A stretch of DNA of 34,052 nucleotides from an uncultured Lachnospiraceae bacterium. Lineage in GTDB: Bacteria > Bacillota > Clostridia > Lachnospirales > Lachnospiraceae. Shown here piece by piece: positions 34,050 through 34,052 of this stretch; the first letter of the stretch is position 1, and each line of letters starts with the position of its first letter. The DNA is taken from assembly GCA_949738465.1 (NCBI GenBank), contig CATJBQ010000139.1, positions 1 to 34,052 of the forward strand, written 5' to 3'. Both the position numbers and the translations under genes were made by a program. The notes under the pieces were generated by a model, which saw nothing but the letters and a program-made list of their open reading frames with translations, was not told the DNA's origin and did no database searches.

Positions 34050-34052
34050 ACC

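Overview
The window looks like chromosome from a gut-type Gram-positive anaerobe, most likely a Lachnospiraceae / Clostridium cluster XIVa member. The basis is strong GGAGG ribosome-binding sites, an LPXTG and class C sortase pilus locus, SipW-type signal peptides, a MecA_N-type class B PBP, an AAA-ATPase_like/PDDEXK_9 gene, and GC-rich coding DNA. The species cannot be named from this. No stretch over 300 bases lacks a gene. The longest gaps are about 230 bases each: 13068-13297 (divergent control region) and 26790-27022 (hairpin-rich pilus leader). No rRNA, tRNA, CRISPR array or insertion sequence was seen.

Layout. Positions 1-80 hold no gene. Positions 81-5267, minus strand: a GMP synthase whose glutaminase domain is shortened and lacks its catalytic Cys, a class B penicillin-binding protein, and an L-fucose/L-arabinose isomerase family enzyme. 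Each of the last two has a good sigma-A-like promoter, and a terminator hairpin follows the isomerase. Positions 5353-6544 hold a decayed AAA-ATPase/PDDEXK gene. Positions 6643-13067, minus strand, form a tight five-gene operon: a propeller-fused solute-binding lipoprotein, two MalF/MalG-type permeases, a HlyD/MacA-like adaptor and a stand-alone MacB/FtsX-type ectodomain protein, with no ATPase. A two-component system (13298-15320, plus strand) is divergent from it and probably regulates it. A CoA-disulfide-reductase/rhodanese fusion follows (15400-17121). Next is a UroD/MtaA-like enzyme divergent from an AraC regulator (17123-19352).

Positions 19238-34006, minus strand, form one large surface-fibre locus. 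In transcription order it encodes a coiled-coil protein, a Ser-Lys signal peptidase I, a giant LPSTG adhesin (tip candidate), a major LPSTG pilin, a hairpin-rich spacer, a class C sortase, a pilin-like protein with no anchor, two proteins with SipW-type signal peptides, a protein with a Gly-rich stalk and a KTGD-type sorting tail, a MucBP-like membrane protein, a SipW/Sec11-type Ser-His signal peptidase, a winged-helix/BTAD/degenerate-GGDEF regulator, and a small protein of unknown function. Genes overlap or nearly touch, which suggests co-expression of a sortase pilus and a SipW-secreted fibre in one programme. The exposed parts of the two LPSTG proteins are much more AT-rich than their anchors and neighbours, which suggests exchange of surface modules.

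The two best candidates for something undescribed are this composite sortase/SipW locus and the importer-exporter hybrid operon at 6643-13067.
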